Assembly (NCBI GenBank): GCA_045660745.1
Contig: JAZREJ010000025.1
Span: 1-23,808, forward strand
Direction of reading: 5' to 3'
DNA length: 23,808 bases
DNA from: RGIG6353 sp045660745
GTDB lineage: Bacteria; Bacillota; Clostridia; Oscillospirales; SIG627
The notes beneath the pieces are model-generated. The model saw only the letters and a program-made list of their open reading frames with translations, was not told where the DNA came from and did no database searches. How positions within the stretch are numbered: the stretch's first letter is position 1; every line of letters begins with the position of its first letter. Positions 22,493-23,808 of this stretch are shown in pieces. The translations under genes and the position numbers were made by a program.

Positions 22493-23690
22493 AAAGTCAT
22501 ATTACGCTAAAAGAATTTCCCCCACAGACGGACATTATACCTTCGGTTATTACGATCTTCAGCCGTTTAACGGGAACCTTCATCTTGCTCACAAATTTCC
22601 TGTAATCGACAGACTTCAGGAGGCGGGCGACGTTGCGGACATTGGAATCATTGATATAAATGCACATACGGCAAAATTTGAAAAGATTGCAGAAACAACC
22701 GCCTGGAACCATCAGCAGGGCGCTATGCTTCAGTGGAATCCCGCAGCCCCCAAGGATGAGATTGTTTACAACGCATTTATTGACGGGGAGTTTCACGGTG
22801 TCGTAATGAACGTGAATACAGGTGCGAAGCGTTATCTTGACAGACCTGTTGCCAACATATCTCCCAAGGGTGACTATGCGCTCAGTATCAACTTCCCACG
22901 TCTTTACGATTTCCGCCCCGGTTACGGATACGCTTGTATCAAGGACCCCTTCTTTGACGCAAAGCACAGTGATGAGGACGGCGTTTTCCTTATTGATATG
23001 AAGACAGGCAAGAGCCGTCTTATTATATCGCTTCAGGAAATATGGGACAAATTCGGCGAGAAGTTCTACGATGGTGACCGTAAGCTCAATATAAATCATA
23101 TTACCTTCAATACCGACGGAACACGCTTTTTGATGCTGGTCCGCAACTTTAAAGAACCCGGGGACAAGCGTCATATGACCGCTATTATAACCGCCAATAC
23201 AGACGGAAGCGATATGTTCCTTCTCTCCGACTTCGGTATACAGTCTCATTATCATTGGAAAGATGCGGAAAACGTTATCTTCTATTCTGACGGCAAGGAG
23301 CTTGACTGTCATTGGACAGACGGAGATCTGTATCTCAACACCTACGTTCTCAAGGATAAGACGTGGGAGGGTGAGCTTGTGGCAGGCGGTGCTTTTTGGT
23401 ATGACCACCATATGAGCTATTCTCCCGACCGCAAGCTGATCCTCACTGATACCTATCCTACAACGACTCCATTTGAGACAGTCAAGATCTATAACCCAGA
23501 AACTGACGTATGCGTTCATTTGGGACACTTCTATCATATGCCGGTCCCCACGACCGATCTTCGCTGTGACCTCCATCCTAGATGGAATGCAGAGGGCACA
23601 AAGATAAGCTTCGACTCCACCTGCGAAGGCTTCAGAGGAATTTATCTTATTGATTTCGATGCTATTCGGGAAGATTTGTTCAAGGAATAA
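22479..23690 (+). CDS. Cytoplasmic beta-propeller protein, function unknown
   Basis: A 403-residue protein without signal peptide or membrane segment. Repeated beta-strand blocks of TolB/WD40-like type are visible, with short motifs such as W-N-P near residue 88, S-P-K-G-D-Y, N-T-D-G-T-R-F, S-P-D-R-K-L-I-L and H-P-R-W-N-A-E-G-T-K-I. Several histidines near blade ends (H-Q-Q-G, D-H-H-M-S-Y, D-L-H-P) recall oligogalacturonate lyase-like (PL22) propellers, but I cannot confirm the catalytic set and do not assign that activity. ATG has AAAGGAG 9 nt upstream and overlaps the rseC-like gene by 14 nt, so it is translationally linked to it. No clear terminator follows before the tRNA promoter. Confidence 0.8.
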   Translation: MKIIEKSYYAKRISPTDGHYTFGYYDLQPFNGNLHLAHKFPVIDRLQEAGDVADIGIIDINAHTAKFEKIAETTAWNHQQGAMLQWNPAAPKDEIVYNAFIDGEFHGVVMNVNTGAKRYLDRPVANISPKGDYALSINFPRLYDFRPGYGYACIKDPFFDAKHSDEDGVFLIDMKTGKSRLIISLQEIWDKFGEKFYDGDRKLNINHITFNTDGTRFLMLVRNFKEPGDKRHMTAIITANTDGSDMFLLSDFGIQSHYHWKDAENVIFYSDGKELDCHWTDGDLYLNTYVLKDKTWEGELVAGGAFWYDHHMSYSPDRKLILTDTYPTTTPFETVKIYNPETDVCVHLGHFYHMPVPTTDLRCDLHPRWNAEGTKISFDSTCEGFRGIYLIDFDAIREDLFKE

Positions 23691-23701
23691 GGAATTCGCT
23701 A

Positions 23702-23730
23702 TTGACTAAACCGAACTTTTGTGTTATACT
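23702..23730 (+). promoter_or_regulatory. Strong promoter of tRNA-Pro
   Basis: -35 TTGACT (23702-23707), 17-bp spacer, extended -10 TGTTATACT with -10 box TATACT (23725-23730). Initiation near 23737 leaves about 34 nt of tRNA leader. The promoter begins only 11 nt after the preceding stop codon. Confidence 0.8.
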
Positions 23731-23765
23731 ATTCGGGCATTAAAATGTACAAAGTAGTATAACAC
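23721..23765. repeat. 11-bp inverted repeat over the tRNA -10 box
   Basis: GTGTTATACTA (23721-23731) and TAGTATAACAC (23755-23765) are perfect reverse complements, 23 nt apart. The left arm contains the extended -10 of the tRNA promoter; the right arm ends 5 nt before the tRNA. Only the right arm would be transcribed, so an RNA hairpin is unlikely and a protein-binding site is the better reading. The right arm also forms a mirrored extended -10 on the minus strand. Confidence 0.6.
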
Positions 23766-23770
23766 TATTC

Positions 23771-23808
23771 CGAGATGTGGCTCAGTTTGGTAGAGCGCTG
23801 CGTTCGGG
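23771..23808 (+). tRNA. tRNA-Pro (anticodon CGG), truncated by window end
   Basis: The first 38 nt of a tRNA are present: acceptor 5' strand CGAGATG (23771-23777), then TG, D-stem GCTC/GAGC around loop AGTTTGGTA, G26, anticodon stem CTGCG (23797-23801) and loop TTCGGG. Positions 34-36 read CGG, which decodes CCG (proline). The 3' half lies outside the window and should begin with A then CGCAG to close the anticodon stem. Confidence 0.92.

Noticed and set aside
22497..23576. A 359-codon open frame antisense to the beta-propeller gene
   Set aside because: No SD, no motif, and full overlap with a well-supported sense gene that has its own SD and propeller repeats.

Overview
The window looks like a core-genome segment of a Bacillota (Firmicutes) chromosome, most likely class Clostridia and probably a gut Oscillospirales-type lineage. 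The basis is the gene content: HPr kinase, WhiA, MsmK-type ATPase, CdaA/CdaR, and a DUF3343 protein beside a cysteine-desulfurase-like enzyme. Strong AGGAGG ribosome binding sites and canonical sigma-A promoters with 17-18 bp spacers fit the same assignment. I see no phage, transposase, CRISPR array or other mobile element. The placement below class level is inference.

Left half (minus strand, about 12.13 kb down to 0.14 kb): one tightly packed run of nine genes, read from right to left: hprK, a ROK sugar kinase, murB, whiA, dnaE, a class A penicillin-binding protein, a zinc-finger membrane protein, tadA and a triple zinc-ribbon protein. Five junctions overlap as ATGA or TGATG. There is a good promoter in front of hprK and a hairpin terminator after the last gene. 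The operon joins carbon control (HPr phosphorylation, sugar phosphorylation) to cell-wall synthesis (MurB, PBP), division control (WhiA), replication (DnaE) and tRNA editing (TadA). rapZ and yvcK, which usually sit between murB and whiA in Firmicutes, are absent here. To its left, on the same strand, another gene begins at the very edge of the window.

Middle (12.3-18.3 kb): single genes in alternating orientation, each with its own promoter. These are a DUF975-type membrane protein (minus), tex (plus), an msmK-like sugar ABC ATPase (plus), and a minus-strand pair of a DUF3343 small protein and a class V aminotransferase/cysteine desulfurase. Bidirectional hairpin terminators separate several of them.

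Right part (18.2-23.7 kb, plus strand): a likely operon cdaA (c-di-AMP synthase), cdaR, a large FAD-dependent oxidoreductase, an RseC-like membrane protein and an uncharacterised beta-propeller protein. The oxidoreductase appears to start at an AUU codon 3 nt after the cdaR stop and in the same frame. The window ends inside a tRNA-Pro(CGG) gene. Its strong promoter carries an 11-bp inverted repeat overlapping the -10 box.

No gene-free stretch exceeds 300 bases. The window is mostly housekeeping DNA. The observations I would follow up are the AUU start, the two inverted repeats near promoters or ribosome binding sites, the rearranged hprK-murB-whiA neighbourhood, and the DUF3343/desulfurase pair.
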